DNA from: Favolaschia claudopus
Lineage: Eukaryota > Basidiomycota > Agaricomycetes > Agaricales > Mycenaceae
Assembly: GCA_037176885.1 (NCBI GenBank)
Contig: JAWWNJ010000044.1
Location: 1,302,001-1,366,000 of the forward strand
Length of the DNA stretch: 64,000 bases
Direction of reading: 5' to 3'
Positions within the stretch are counted from its first letter, which is position 1. Each line of letters opens with the position of its first letter. Shown here piece by piece: positions 32,986 through 44,293 of this stretch. Position numbers and translations under genes: made by a program. Below the pieces are notes generated by a model, which worked only from the letters and a program-made list of their open reading frames with translations, was not told the origin of the DNA and did no database searches.

Positions 32986-35900
32986 GGGGAAGCTTGCTTC
33001 CCCATTCATCGGTATGTGGCTCCAAAATGCAGATGCTTACAAAATGACTGGGTGCTTTGTAAGCACAGCTGTAAGCACTGTGCGGGCCTTTCCTCGGACT
33101 TCGGATATCCAGCTGTCAGTGTCATGTGACCTCGAACCCGAAACTCCGAAACTCGGTTCCGAAAATGCTTCCAGTTCCACGCTGTAACCTTGCTTCAACC
33201 TCATGCCCGATGGATGGATAGATACTGCCTACCTATATACTTTGTGTTGCTCAATGAATGCTTGCTCCTCTCCCCCTTTGCCTATGCTTTGAGACAACTT
33301 TGAGATGTACTTTCTGGGTATTTAACACACTTTTCAGCCATGAGTTGTTGTCCTGACTCAATGTCTCAATAGTCTTAGCACCCAATATATACTTACTCCT
33401 CAATATTGTCCTCATTTATCTCATGTAAGTTCTTGTTTAATTAGTCAAGCCTTCCTGTTCTTGAAAATAGGCACAGGTCCACCCCTCCAAATACTCCTCA
33501 ACGTCAGCGAAATGCGGCACAACACCAAGAGCGTATTAATCGCATCTTGGATAGCCCTGAGCATCGACGAGTGCCTCCACAGCAAAATCTGGTTCAGGTT
33601 AACTGGAATGGCCGGCAACTTCAGCTTACTCCAGGAATGGCTGGTAGAATTACAGATATGCAGAATGCTGGTGCTCAACATGAGGAAGATTCTGAGATGC
33701 GAAGTCCACCTCCCTCACCAACACTTCAGCGTAATCGTTTACCTGCTCAGCAACCTGTAGTACAGCCAGCACAACCCCGTGTACAGCCAGCACCACAGGG
33801 AAATGCTCAACCAGCTCAACCTCGCAGACCGGTTGCAAGAGAACCACGTCCAGGTAATCCTGGCGAACTGTACTGTACAACTGGCAGCCACTATAAACCT
33901 GCAGCTGACTTTGGAGACCATCAAACCTGTAAACACTGCCGTGCTAGACGGAATAATCAAAATGCTCAGCCTGCTATAAATCAAGAGCTTCAGCAGCAGT
34001 TGGATCCTCCTCCTCAGGCGATTCCTCCACACCACAATATAGATGCAGCTCTTTCAGATCTTGCTGTTACCCCTAGAGAAAAAGAGCTATTAAATGATGT
34101 CCGCAAGAGGTTGATGGATATTACTATGGAGACTTGTGGTTCTTGCAATGAGAAGTGGTTTGATCTTGCTGTTAATGCTGCTGGTCTGTGTCGAAAATGT
34201 GCTGGTCCAAATCCTGGGAAGTACACAATTGACAATATGATGGATCCAGGAAGTGTGCGTTCTGATCTTCCTGTCTTAACACAGATGGAGGAGATTTTGA
34301 TCTCTCCTGTTCATGCTCTTACTCAAGTCTGGCAAATCCATGGTGGACAATATGCATACCGTGGACACATTTGTAATTTTCCACGTGACTCTGCAGTCTT
34401 GCACAATCGAGTTCCCTTACTCCCCGAGGAGTGTGAAATCATAATCTTTCGACGGTCTGGAACAGCAGGTGGTCAGCAAGTCAATGAGGACTTTCGAGTT
34501 AGACGAGCAGCACTGTCAACATGGCTGAGATACCTGGAAGAAGTTCATCCAACTTTCAGATCTCGACGGGTGACTATTGACTGGGACAGAGTTAATGCTT
34601 TTGGTCAGGATGAAAACGTTCAAAGCCGCATACAAAATATTTCAGTAGATGAAATGCATGGAGGCTTAGAAGAAGGTCCTCCACAGTTTGGGAATGAAGA
34701 TCCTCCAGAGCAAACATTCTCAGCAGGTTTCGCACCAAATATACAACCCCCAGAGACTGAGTTTGAACAACTTCAAAGACAGGCAGCAGCAGCAAATCTT
34801 CCACCAGAGTTAAATCCTCAAGTCCCGCCAGCACGAGAACAGATTTTAACTATGCCAGGTGTGCGTGGGACACCCATTTCAGAGTACGAAAACCACAAAA
34901 TTGCTATAGATGCATTTCCTACTCTATTCCCCACAGGACAAGCTGACTTCAATGAACTGAGAAATCAGAAAGTATCCATGGAGGACTGGGCAGCACATTT
35001 GATGCGTTACAAAGATGGACGTTTTGCACAGCATCCACGCTTTCGTTACTGGGCTTTGAACTCAATTTTCAGACGCAGATGCAAGGAGGCCTCTCGTTGG
35101 TATGCAAAAAGCCATGCAGATGATGGTGCCTTGAATGTCGAAGAAATCAGAGAAATGATTGATACAAACAATGTCGCTGGGTTGGCTCAACGTGTTTCAA
35201 GAGCAGCTGCACCTATTGAAGGGTCTCGACCATTCTGGACAAATAAGCGACGTGATTTGAACTGTCAGATTCGAGATCTAGATTGCCCCAGTGTTTTCTT
35301 CACTGCTTCAGCAGCTGATATTCAATGGCCTGATCTGCATCGACACATGCCAGGACACCAAGCCGAAGAGGCACCAAACGGTCCTGAGGGGTATCGTATC
35401 CGATGGGCTGACTTGAATAAGAATCCTGGTTAGCAAAATTAGCAAATTCTTGACTTTGGTTGCATACTGATATATATACAACTAGCTATTGCTGCATACT
35501 ATTTTCACATACGTTGGCAGATATTCTTCGAATACTTCTTGAAACCTCTATTTAACATTGTGGACTACTGGTTCCGTGATGAGTGGCAGACCCGAGGTAG
35601 CACCCATATCCATGGTTTTGCTTGGTTTAGACATGCTCCTAAAGTAGAAGAGCTGAATTTCAAATTGCAAGAACATATAGACAAGTTCATCCGGTTTTGG
35701 GATGCACTGATATCAACAATGAATCCTGGAAAATCCTGCCCTCCTGCTGACATTCATCCATCTGCTCGGCTTTTTCCCACATTGGAAGATACAAAGCAAG
35801 AGCTCGCAGAAGCATTGAATCGGTTTCAGCGCCATACCAAATGTGTATCTGGATATTGCTTGCGGCGAAACAAAGTAACTGGTGAACAAGTGTGCAGATT

Positions 35901-36895
35901 CAACTTTCCAAAAGAGCTCTGTGACAAAACCATCTTGAAACCAGCTCCAGGCCAGGAGTATCCTGAGTTGTTCACTCGCAGAAATGATGATCTATTGAAT
36001 TCACATAATGTGGCAATGATTCTTGGATGGAGGGCCAATATTGATATCAGACCGGTTCTTAACAAAAATGCGGTCATTGCGTATGTTGCAAAATATGCAA
36101 GTAAAGCTGAAACACAATCTTCAAGCTACTCCGACTTGCTTCACAAAGCAATTTCGCGCCTTGATGACACAGATAAAGCACAGGTAGCATTTCAGAAAAT
36201 GTTGTCTTCATTCGCTGGAGAAAGAGACATCTCAGCTCAAGAAACTTGTCATGTGCTATTGAGTTGTCCAATGGTTCACTCGTCTCGCCAAATACGCAGC
36301 CTCAATGTGACTCCTGGCGAGGAAGAGGATGCTGAGATTGATTTTGAGAAAAATACGACACGACGCACTGGAATGCTTCACAAATATCGGACACGACTTC
36401 AAAGCACAACAACTAAACCGGCAGCTCTGGAAAAGCTAAAGACTACTTCTAACATTGGCATGGGCTATCACGATTCACAAAAGTCAAGGTCTGACTCTCA
36501 CCAAAGCAGTGATTGATCTTGGCAAACAAGATTTTGCTCCTGGGTTGTCATTTGTTGCAATTTCAAGAGTGAAAACATTGAACGGAATAGCATTTCGTTC
36601 ACCTTTCCTGTTGCAAAGATTACAGAAGCCAAATGAAACCACAGTGCGTCAGATGCTCAGAGTTGATTTGGAGCGGAGAGAGGCTTTGGGTTTCAAACTC
36701 AATACTTATGGATTCAATATACAGGATATTCTTACTGAATTTCAATTTCTTGAGCCTTTTCAACAGTTGCATGAGTACTTACTAGTAGAATAGACCAGCG
36801 AGTGTACTTACTCTGTACTATGTAGTATTAATTCAGTAAATTGCATGTACGGACTGAAGCAAGCTTCCCCTCCTATGTGGACCATTGTCCACATA
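32986..36895 (+). mobile_element. Helitron (rolling-circle transposon), internally deleted
   Basis: DNA transposon unit inferred from its Rep coding region plus terminal structures. The left side has a hairpin GGGGAAGC-TT-GCTTCCCC (32986-33003). Its first 15 bases, GGGGAAGCTTGCTTC, recur inverted at 36856-36870. A strong 9-bp stem TATGTGGAC/GTCCACATA with a 4-nt loop at 36874-36895 resembles the 3' terminal hairpin of Helitrons. TTCATCGG is also shared by both ends (33005-33012 and 36909-36916). The exact ends are uncertain because a canonical 5' TC and 3' CTRR could not be pinned down. Codon use is more AT-rich than in the neighbours, and the Helitron sits between unrelated host genes. Confidence 0.72.
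33423..36793 (+). pseudogene. Helitron Rep/helicase with helicase core deleted
   Basis: The Helitron-like N-terminal domain reads through 33471-35433 (YENHKIAIDAFPTLFPTGQA; HPRFRYWALNSIFRRRCKEA). After an intron of about 62 nt (35432-35493) it continues IAAYYFHIRWQIFFEYFLKP, then the HUH motif in RGSTHIHGFAWF and the two-Tyr motif in AVIAYVAKYASKAE, so the Rep nuclease residues look kept. The start may be split: AT at 33423-33424, intron to 33470, then G. At about 36440-36455 the frame jumps straight to the end of a PIF1-type helicase (AWAITIHKSQGLTLTKAVID, FVAISRVKTL) in another frame. Walker A, Walker B and most helicase motifs are absent, so the element cannot move on its own. Confidence 0.85.
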
Positions 36896-37279
36896 CACCA
36901 TATTTTTGTTCATCGGCCACTACAATGGTTAGGATCTGCGCCCAAGATGACAGAGCAGCTGTGGCTGAGTGCTTCACGCAGCTGACGGTGTCAATCATTT
37001 AATCGGAAGGGCCAGCAGAGAGCACCAAGTCGCGCCGGGTCCAAGAAAGATGACAGAAACGCGAGACACGAGTCAAGATGGAGTAAATAGAGATTATGCT
37101 CGCCCGTAAATGTATGGTAGACTGCTCCCTCTCATTGAATTGACAAAAGCTTCGATTGGCCAGGATCCCACTGTAGCTTGTCGCGAGGTGGGGAGACAGA
37201 GCAAGGTGTGGCTGTGCAAATTCTCGGTGTTCAAACCATATCCGGCGAAAGAAATTTGAGCTCTGCAATTCCAGTCCAA
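36896..37279. other. Right flank of the Helitron and promoter of UTP21
   Basis: No gene recognised. Contains the untranslated leader area of the UTP21 gene. Confidence 0.45.
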
Positions 37280-40200
37280 ATGGTCGCGTCGACAAGCTCA
37301 GGAGATACCCCTCCTCCTCGCAAGCGTCTCCGTCAAAATCCGCCAACAACACATGACAAGGAACCCCGTCTCTTCGTTCCCTTCCGTGCTCTTGGTCTCA
37401 TAACCGACAATGTACCATTCGTCTTGCAAACCCGTTCTCATAAGGGCGCGACAGACGGCCCACGAATCCACATTTTGACTTGTCTGGGGAGATCTTGGGC
37501 ACTATGGGAGGGCGGAAAGATGGGCCTTCTATTCGTCGGTGAGTACGTGCTGTTAAATTACTGCCGTCCAACTGTTTAACTCTTCGCAAAGGTCCTGATG
37601 CCCCAGACCAGATATCCTCTCTCGCAATGGACGGTGATGCCGTATGGGCTGCATCTGGACCCCATGCTATAAAATATTTACGCGGCAAGGAGGTAATCGT
37701 CTCTGTCTTGCAACAGTCAGTGTTTTGTGACCTGGATTTAGGTCCTCCGAGCGACAAATCCATTGGGAATCGCCCTTTCATTCATCACAATATTTGGGTC
37801 TCAGATACTGGCCCTTACGGAAGATGGTCGCAGAATGTTCCTTTGGGATACATCATCTGGAAGCAAGTTCTTGAATTGTTGCACCTGTCTGCTCGTTTTT
37901 GACAATAGTTCCCCAGAATTGGACTCTACAATAGAATTTGATATCGGGTTTACCGCCACCTCCATTCTCCATCCTGCCACCTATGTAAACAAGGTCCTCG
38001 TCGCAAGCAGTCAGGGCGCCATGCAGTTGTGGAACATTCGAACTCAGTCAGTCGATATCTAAGAACACCTCAATTTTTAGCGCTGACTGGATCTCAGAAC
38101 CTGCATACACAAGTTTTCTGCAGCTCGCTTGATCTCCGCTCCCAACGCTTCTGAATCTGGCGATGCATCTACATGCGCTATCACTGCATTAACACAATCC
38201 CCTGCCATCGACGTAGTTGGAATAGGTTTTACGTCTGGGGAAATTTCTGTCTATGATGTTCGGGGGGACGAGCGACTAATGAGAATGTTCATGGAGGGCG
38301 GTGTGCGAGCTCTTGCTTTCAGGAGTGGTTGGTTGCCAGAGTGTATTCGAAAAGGATGCTACTAACGAAGCTCTTGGCCAGATGGACATCCTGTGCTTGC
38401 TTCTGCCTCTTCCGCTGGTCACATTGCTCTATGGGATCTAAACGCAGGCGGTCGGTTACTTCATATGGTTCGCGGCGCCCACGACGGAGCGATAACTTCT
38501 GTTGAGTGGGTCCCAGGACAACCTGTCCTCATTAGCTCGGGCGAGGACAATAGCGTTAAGGTTATTTCCGTTGTTCAACACTCCTGCATTTGATCTGATA
38601 TCTCTGGCAGCAATGGCTGTTCGATTCACCTACCGCCGCACCACGATTGCTCAAGTTTAGAACTGGCCACCATGCTCCCCCGCATATCATTCGATACTAC
38701 GGCGAGGATGGCAAGCAACTGTTAACAGCATCAAGAGATCGTAGTCTTCGGTGTACATCGGTAGTTCGCGATTCGCGATCTTTCGAATTGTCACAAGGAT
38801 CCCTTGCTAAGAAAGCGACTGCGCTCTCTATTCCTTTGGCATCCCTCAAGCTCCCTCCCATCACATCATTATCGTACTCTTCAACCCGAGCGAAAGATTG
38901 GGATGATATACTTACTGGCCATACTGATGAGACATTCGCTCGCACATGGACAATGCAGAGTAAGAAACTCGGAAAGCATAGTCTCGGGTTCGCAGATGCT
39001 TCCAAGGGCAGCAAATCGAAAGAGAAAGCTCCCCTTGGATCTGTCAAAGTCGGTTCTGCTTCCCTCAAACAGTTATGCGTTGGTCCCTTATATGTGTTTC
39101 CTCAGTCAGTTTGCGTTACCGCCTGCGGCAATTTTGGATTAGCCAGTTCCTCTACAGGAACTGTGCACATGTGGAATCTGCAATCCGGTATCAAGCGAAA
39201 GACCTTCGATGTTGGCCCTTGTCCACCCGATGTTGCGATCCGATTCCAAACTGGTAAGAAAAAGGAAGGGCGAAGTGTTACAGGGCTTGCGTCTGATGCG
39301 CTCAATACCACTGTAATTGCGAGCACCTTGGACGGAACTCTGAACGTAAGCTGTCCATCAAGCTGTACCACTGTTTATTCATCATTGCATGCTTGACCTA
39401 GTTTTTCGACTTCCATACCACGAAGCTCGAGCACACATTAACCCTACCATCCACGGCCGTCTCAATATTATTGCATCGTGATAGCGGACTTCTCGCTGTC
39501 GTATCTGATGACATGGTGGTTCGTGTTGTCGATATTGAAACAAGACGCATAGTTCGTGAATTGGGCGATTTCCGTGCACGGGTACTCGACGTGGTAGATC
39601 CGTTTGATATTTCATCATTACCAGTCTCGCTAAAATAATACTGCAGACTTGGTCTCCTGATTCACGATGGCTCGTCACGACTTCCTTGGACTCGGTCGTT
39701 CGAACTTTCGACGTCCCTACGGGTCGGTTGATTGACGCATTCAGAACCTCCAGCGTCGCCACTAGCCTCTCGTTTTCGCCGGCCAATGACTTTTTGGCTA
39801 CAGCCCATGTTGATAGTGTTGGCGTGTATCTATGGTCAAACACGCCTTCGCATGAGCTGCTGCGGTGATTCTGATAGAATTTCAGGGCGAATCGCGCACA
39901 ATATGCTGAGGTTTCCTTCCAGAGCGTGACAGACGATGATATCACTGATGTCAAGCTTCCGTCGATGCAAGGAACGGCGGAGGATGAAGGTCAAGGACTG
40001 TCACACTGTCTTTCTTCGGTTGACTCATATCCATTCTAGCACTGGACGCACTGTCGGCGCTGACCGTGCGGGACACCCCGGAAAATCCCTTCTCTACTCC
40101 GCCGCAACTAGACGGGGAGCTCATTACTCTCACCTTATTGCCGCGTGCAAGGTGGCAAACTTTGCTAAACCTCGAGGTCATACAAGTGAGTCTCATCTTC

Positions 40201-40813
40201 ATCGACACGCTCCCAATTCGGAATGCCTTCAGCAACGAAATAAACCAAAAGAACCTCCAAAAGCGCCGGAGAAGGCGCCGTTTTTCCTACCAACCTTACC
40301 CGGTGTCGAACCTCGGTTTGTGACCGAGCAAAAAAGCACCGCTGAAACAAAAAAAGACACTCGACGGCTGCAAAAGGCAGCCGCCGGCACTCTCAGTGTT
40401 TTCCAAGAAAAATTAACGACCTGCGATCCGACAGGAGATTGTGAGATTCTGCTTCTACCTTGCCCCGGGAAACGCTGACGTTTATATCTGTAGACGAGGA
40501 CTTTTTCAGCTTCATAAAATCCCTCTCGCCGGCTGCCATCGACCTGGAGATACGGTCGTTGATCACTCTCGACAGCTTGCGGACATTTATCGTCGCACTG
40601 ACACAGAGGCTGAAATCACGCCGCGACTTTGAAGCTGTACAAACGCTACAGAACGTTTCTCTGCGGGTACATGCGGACGTCATTGTCGAAAACCTCGAGC
40701 TGCAGGATGCTTTGCAGACACTGATGGGGGTCCAACGAAAGGAAAGTGAACGGGTCCTGGAGCTTCTTGCGTCTTCTCTAGGTACCCTCAGCTTTGTTAG
40801 GGAGACGTTGTAG
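37280..40813 (+). CDS. UTP21: U3 snoRNP-associated protein Utp21 (WDR36)
   Basis: Tandem WD40 protein of the UTP-B module of the small-subunit processome, needed for 18S rRNA maturation in the nucleolus. ATG 37280 starts MVASTSSGDTPPPRKRLRQN, then LFVPFRALGLITDNVPFVLQ, the hallmark first blade. WD repeats follow through about 39900 (HIALWDLNAGGRLLHMVRGA; HDGAITSVEWVPGQPVLISS; GNFGLASSSTGTVHMWNLQS; WLVTTSLDSVVRTFDVPTGR after splicing). The C-terminal Utp21-specific helical domain includes LLPRARWQTLLNLEVIQ, PFFLPTLPGVEPRFV, SFIKSLSPAAIDLEIRSL and LELLASSLGTLSFVRETL. About a dozen introns; the frame is intact. A 13-bp inverted repeat lies 168 bp past the stop. Confidence 0.93.
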
Positions 40814-40980
40814 TTCTAGAATATTAGCGGGCATCGTAAATTTTCCTTTACCTTTGTATCGCGTCCCATTCGTGCCAGACGCGGCGGACGCGCTCGCGTT
40901 ATTTGTGTTTGTGAGGTGGCAGACTTCAAAATTTACACCGACGATCAAGTCAGCTTGAGAGACTCTTAGTCTCTCATAGC

Positions 40981-41026
40981 CAGACTTTAACACCTATGAT
41001 CTCGTACCTCGATGTGTTAAAGTCTG
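40981..41026. terminator. Perfect 13-bp inverted repeat downstream of UTP21
   Basis: CAGACTTTAACAC (40981-40993) and its reverse complement (41014-41026) form a stem with a 20-nt loop in the 3' flank of UTP21. It could be part of the 3' end region; function not shown. Confidence 0.4.
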
Positions 41027-41031
41027 TTTTC

Positions 41032-41407
41032 AAGTTCATAGGCGTGTGGGGACGAATGGTCGAGCGGGTATGCCATGAGTCCTAGCCGGGAAAGACCGGC
41101 TGCCGTAAGTGTGGTAACGCTTACGGTCGTGGGTTCGAGTCCCACGCAACCGTGGGGGGTTTTAGTGGGTATTGCACTGGTCGAAATCCCAAGCTGCGAG
41201 TCCCACAGTACCGTGACATGTCACGTGTCTGCATAAATGCATTTCCTCCCGGGTTCCGGATCTCTACTTCCGCCTGAAAATGGCAAAGTCCGGAAATGGG
41301 TGTCACTGCCAAAGCTTCTGCCGCGGCGAGGGCACTGCCAGTCACAGAGAGAACCTGTGGGCAAACATTCCAAAAAAAAAAAAAAAAAAAGAAGTTCATA
41401 GGCGTGT
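41032..41407 (+). mobile_element. SINE retrotransposon with tRNA-type promoter, poly(A) tail and 16-bp target duplications
   Basis: Two perfect copies of AAGTTCATAGGCGTGT (41032-41047 and 41392-41407) flank a 344-bp insert. The insert begins with a tRNA-related head: A box-like TGGTCGAGCGGG at about 41058-41069, a class II-like variable-arm hairpin (GTAAG...CTTAC) and a perfect B box GGTTCGAGTCC at 41132-41142. A non-coding body follows and ends in a run of 19 A (41372-41390). This is the complete signature of a tRNA-derived SINE mobilised by a LINE. The flawless target duplications and uninterrupted poly(A) suggest a recent insertion. Confidence 0.9.
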
Positions 41408-42076
41408 CATCGCTAGAACCTTATTATATAATCTTTGTGGCTGTGTATTTTACGGCAATTTAGTTCACTTCTCTTATAGCGCAGTCCCTCAACCATATAT
41501 ACACTCAAGTTTTACCTATGGAGAACCCATAACAACATATCTACCTCCTAAGAAAAGAATTTGCAGCAAAATGCATCTTCTGAGCCTACGCACCGACCTC
41601 TTGCTCTGTCTTGTGACACATGTGACAGGATGGTAACGCATTTTGTCAACCACTTTCCGCAGCACCTTGCTATGATTCTGACTGGTCTCAAGAGCCGAAT
41701 ACACTCCTATCACCCTATATAAACGCTTCAGAGCAAATTTGAGCTCTAGATATCGTGTCAAAGGGCGGAAACGTGATTACATAATCCGAATTCTACCGTT
41801 GACACGCCGGTCACCTTAAAAACGGACTAGAGACTCTGCGCGTCCGTCTTTGCATGGGGGACTCTGCTATCTGGACAATCGCCACTGGAACCGTTATTGT
41901 TTGCAAGTTCGACTCGTCGCCGACTGGAAATATCGAAGTGTAACTGAGATACTTGACTAGCCGTCGCAAGCACATGCATAACGGGCTTGTATGCTACATT
42001 TACGGGGAGGACTCATCAAAGGCTTGCTACATCTTCAGCACTCAACAGTACGATAACTAGTGCAACCTTCTTCAGT
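41408..42076. other. Spacer without recognised gene
   Basis: 669 bp between the SINE and the small Tim17-like gene. Short open frames show no recognisable domain. It presumably holds the promoter of the gene starting at 42077. Confidence 0.4.
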
Positions 42077-42666
42077 ATGTGGAAAGACTCCTTGACCGCA
42101 ATTTCCCTAAGCCAAAGTAGCTCTTCGAGAATATATATTCAGCCCCTTCGTTCGTATTGCTATTGGCCGAAAAGAAAATACCTCTTCGGACAATCTCTCC
42201 TGGTCGGATTTGCGGAGACGCAATCTACTTGACAGCGGTTTAAGTGGTGCTGCAACGGGAGGAATATATCGTGGGCTCACAGGTGTGTCTGGCTATACCT
42301 TCTTCACGAATCTCTTCAGTGAAAACTCACACAGCTGGCCGAAGGACCATCGGACGCGCGGCTACGACAGCCGGGATAGCATGTGTTGTTTTGCAGGTTG
42401 CTTATAACGAACTTGCCATTCAAAGAATCAAATATGTGGCAGGCCTCTCGCAGACCTCTGCAGCTGGGGTTAAACAGCCTGAGTTCTCCGAGCCTTGGAC
42501 CACCAAAATGTTGAGTGTCCTGGGAGTGCGACCTGTTTCGGACGAGGAACTCCTTGACAAACTGCGAAGGGAACGAACGAAACATCTTGAGAAAATACAG
42601 GAACTCGAGCATCAGGTGGAGGCTGAGAGGAAGCAGCAAGAGGGGAATCCCCCACGAGAAAAATAG
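42077..42666 (+). CDS. Small predicted mitochondrial membrane protein with Tim17-like segment
   Basis: Spliced model from ATG 42077: MWKDSLTAISLSQ, intron (donor 42117, acceptor near 42175), then NTSSDNLSWSDLRRRNLLDS, GLSGAATGGIYRGLT, a second intron (about 42282-42319), then GRRTIGRAATTAGIACVVLQ, YNELAIQRIKYVAG and a charged coiled-coil tail (LLDKLRRERTKHLEKIQELE) ending QEGNPPREK. About 150 residues. The glycine-spaced helices (GxxxG in GAATGGIYRG) resemble Tim17/22/23 family membrane segments, hence the tentative mitochondrial call. No specific ortholog recognised. Convergent with the WD40 gene, 39 bp away. Confidence 0.6.
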
Positions 42667-42705
42667 ACAAAAAATGTTATAATAGAACACATCAGAATAT
42701 AGACG

Positions 42706-44152
42706 CTAGGGAGGACTATCCCTGTCCCAAATTTCTATGATCCCTTGGGCGTTCTCAGTGAGACCCGCTACGATGAACCGCCTTTCATCAAATATCAATG
42801 CATTGACCTTGCTGATGCCACTCTGGCCTTCCCAGATCTTGGCCAGCTGAAGGTCTTGATTTTCCTGGCGAATAATTCGATACTGCAAGATCGTCCCCAA
42901 TAATGTCGAGAGAACTACCGTCGTAGGATCGGGGAATGCCCTAGCAACAGCTCAAGACAAGTCGTAAAGAGGTGCACGAATGTGCTTACATCGCGACAAT
43001 GGGTCCTTCAGCAATTTTTTCCAAGTGTTCATCGTCGGGTGAGAGCCCGTCCCACTTTCGGCTGCGTTTTTTCTTGGCGGGTTTGTCTAAGCTATCTTTT
43101 TGGCCGCCAAAACCAAGCCACAGGCGGCCATCTGCGGTTCCCGCTGCCATTATACCAGTAACGGTCATCGCAGCAGACATAATGAATGGAGGAGACAGGG
43201 ACATCCCGTCAGAGAGCGAAGAAGACGCTACACACGAGTTTATGACGAGTAAGCACAGCGTGATGTCGACACAACGCACGCATTTCCCGACTCGAGAGGA
43301 CGGTCCCTTGCAGGTGGTTGAAGTGTATAAGGCAATTGTCGTAGCCGCCGCTGACTATCTCTTGAGGACGATCAGGGATGAATCTGTGACTTGGTTGATT
43401 TGCATCGAACCTGCTTTTCTACTACTTGCCTGACAATGCCGCATATCTGAGAAAATTTTAAGGGAAACGAAGTGCAACGTAGAGTGGGCGAAGTAACATA
43501 CGCTGGAATGGCTCGTTTTCATCCTTATGATGTTTTTGGTGGATATATCCATGACACCTACAGCGCCGGAGTCCGCGCTATATGCTAAGTGGGTTTTTGC
43601 GGAATTTAGAGCAAGCTGGCTAAAGCAATTCAAGACATGGAATACGCAATGCAATTAGCAGACCTCGTTCAAGACGTCGCCATCGCTGCACAGTTCAATT
43701 GCGGTTACAGCATCCTCAACTGTTAGTACGAGCTTGTCCAAGTCCATATGAAATGAGTAGGCCTGAAGAAATGGCCGTACAAGCCACGGAATTGAGCACA
43801 CGAGACTACCGAATATATGGCCAGATTCGGCGTACATAGCGTCCACAGGCAAGCCAAACGTCGCGTAAATGAGAACCAGGATATTTGAAACAACAGATCG
43901 AAGATATTTCGGTCGGTAATCCGCGTATTGCCTTGCATACTTTGTAAGACGTCAAGTCATACACACGAAGCGATCCATCATCTAGCATTCACGCGTCTTC
44001 AAGCTGCACCTTATAATTGGTGGGTTAAACCCACCAGATCCAGCGAATAGTTGATTTGAATGGCCGAGTGCTATAGACGAGATTGGAGCTGGGGCGCGCA
44101 GGGTGTGCGTGATCGTGTAGTTTGGCAAGTTTTCAGAGAGTTCATCGAGCAT
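42706..44152 (-). CDS. WD40 repeat protein
   Basis: ATG 44152-44150 starts MLDELSENLPNYTITHTLRA, then APISSIALGHSNQLFAGS spliced (intron about 44026-43984) to DDGSLRVYDLTSYKVCKAIR, a classic WD blade. Later blades include LDKLVLTVEDAVTAIELCSD, NSAKTHLAYSADSGAVGVMD, IMAAGTADGRLWLGFGGQKD followed by a Lys/Arg patch (KPAKKKRSRKWDG), and AGLTENAQGIIEIWDRDSPP at the end. A single seven-blade propeller is likely. It resembles small WDR-type adaptor proteins of fungi, but I cannot name the ortholog. It shares a 141-bp divergent promoter with the glutamine synthetase-like gene. Confidence 0.72.
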
Positions 44153-44293
44153 AATCCGTTAAGAGAATGTTTAAGAATTCAGCAGGAATCAAGTTTCGGA
44201 GATGTGACCGGCGTGACTGAACGCTCCTCATCCGACATCGTAAACCTTCGTAAACGCGTCAGTCTTAATCGCTCGTTCAATTCATTTTCGACC

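Noticed and set aside
41048..41148. Possible stand-alone class II tRNA gene (A and B boxes, variable-arm hairpin)
   Set aside because: Acceptor stem halves do not pair and the anticodon loop is wrong; the flanking target duplications and poly(A) show it is the head of a SINE.
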